From assembly GCA_026627345.1 (NCBI GenBank), contig JAPNUP010000039.1:1-45027 (forward strand): a stretch of DNA of 45,027 nt. The letters are read 5' to 3'. The translations under genes were made by a program, and so were the position numbers. The notes beneath the pieces are model-generated. The model saw only the letters and a list, made by a program, of their open reading frames with translations. It had not been told where the DNA came from and ran no database searches. Shown one piece after another: positions 44,725-45,027 of the stretch (within the stretch, counting starts at the first letter, position 1; each line of letters opens with the position of its first letter). Source of the stretch: Bacillota bacterium. GTDB lineage: Bacteria > Bacillota > Bacilli > Alicyclobacillales > SLC66.

Positions 44725-45027
44725 TTACGCGAGCCACGAATAACGAACCTCAATGTTCCCTTCACCGTCGAACTCAATGCGGTCAATCAGCTTCCGAACG
44801 GCTAGCCGCTGTGTCATTTCGTCATAATCCTCTAGGTGCTTGAAAATATTCAAGGATTGCTGTATTTGATCCAATTTGTGAGTAGCGTTCTGTTCCAGTT
44901 GTGCAGACGCCTCCAAGCGGGAAATTTCCTGACTAAGGTGTTCTGCTTCTTGCATCAAATGCCTTTGACGCCGTTCAACCAGTTCATGGGGAAACAGATC
45001 AGAACTAAATGCTTCTAGATTCTTCAT
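44709..45027. mobile_element. End of an integrated element carrying a large serine recombinase
   Basis: The sequence from the gerE break point to the right edge of the window is attributed to an integrated element because it contains only the recombinase C-terminus and interrupts a conserved gene. Its size and other genes are not visible. Confidence 0.65.
44725..45027 (-). CDS. Large serine recombinase, C-terminal part
   Basis: One hundred residues are in the window; the gene continues beyond the right edge, and the Met at the edge is probably internal. The segment starts with a basic region (LFPHELVERRQRHLM), then a coiled coil (about 18-60, EAEHLSQEISRLEASAQLEQ), then LAVRKLIDRIEFDGEGNIEVRYSWLA and stop. 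This is the usual end of large serine recombinases of the SpoIVCA/TnpX type, which follow the zinc ribbon with a coiled coil and a final (R)LI-x-I-x-(V/F) strand pair. The catalytic serine domain is not visible. The gene reads in the same direction as gerE and ends 17 bases from the gerE break. Confidence 0.78.
   Translation of the reverse strand: MKNLEAFSSDLFPHELVERRQRHLMQEAEHLSQEISRLEASAQLEQNATHKLDQIQQSLNIFKHLEDYDEMTQRLAVRKLIDRIEFDGEGNIEVRYSWLA

Noticed and set aside
44004-45027. The gerE fragment as part of an ordinary LuxR response regulator
   Set aside because: The fragment matches GerE to its last residues, has its own terminator, and the neighbourhood is the gerE neighbourhood.

Overview
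The window reads as chromosome of a spore-forming, bacillithiol-using member of the Bacillales, probably an Alicyclobacillaceae-like lineage; this is inferred from gene content, strong AGGAGG-type ribosome binding sites, a T-box leader and sporulation genes, not from a database search. Nearly everything is on the minus strand, and the gene order follows one long Bacillus subtilis neighbourhood: gerE - marR(ysmB) - racE - rph - rdgB - tig - clpX - lonB - lonA - ysxC - hemA - hemC - hemD - hemB - hemL - spoVID - ysxE - valS - folC - comC - spoIIB - maf - radC - mreBCD. It can be read from right (start) to left (end). clpP is also present, between tig and clpX.

Layout from left to right. 1-4031: cell-shape genes (start of a penicillin-binding protein 2, mreD, mreC, mreB), radC and maf. 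4185-5354: a SPOR-domain membrane protein in the spoIIB position. 5545-10339: a cation/proton antiporter, a YtxJ/BrxC bacilliredoxin whose catalytic cysteine codon is TGA, a YabE-like G5/3D cell-wall protein, prepilin peptidase and PilT. 10354-16126: murC, folC and valS under a T-box leader. 16167-20793: two small membrane proteins, two CotS/YsxE-family kinase-fold proteins and a SpoVID-like LysM protein. 20936-26629: haem genes hemL, hemB, hemD, hemC, hemA, with a 38-codon reading frame where hemX would be expected. 26827-35852: an EamA exporter, then proteostasis genes ysxC, lonA, lonB, clpX, clpP, tig. 36049-39000: tRNA-Arg(TCT), rdgB, rph, racE and a MarR regulator. 39145-44546: an insert relative to B. 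subtilis, with purU, a three-gene operon (Gfo/Idh/MocA oxidoreductase, leaderless solute-binding protein, GAF-GGDEF protein) and a GNAT acetyltransferase. 44610-45027: the 3' end of gerE cut off by the C-terminal end of a large serine recombinase.

Two observations stand out. First, the bacilliredoxin at 6766-7098 has one in-frame TGA exactly at the catalytic cysteine of its T-C-P-x-S motif, followed at the right distance by a perfect 7-bp hairpin with an AGGA loop. This is the signature of a selenocysteine codon plus a bacterial SECIS element. Second, the late mother-cell regulator gerE is interrupted inside its helix-turn-helix codons by an element carrying a large serine recombinase. This resembles the skin element in sigK and SPbeta in spsM, which are excised during sporulation. 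A third, more speculative point is the tightly overlapping oxidoreductase/cytoplasmic solute-binding protein/diguanylate cyclase operon, which has no transporter genes and may be an intracellular ligand-to-c-di-GMP sensor.

No CRISPR array, rRNA or complete insertion sequence was seen, and no gene-free stretch exceeds about 300 bases except the leader upstream of valS.
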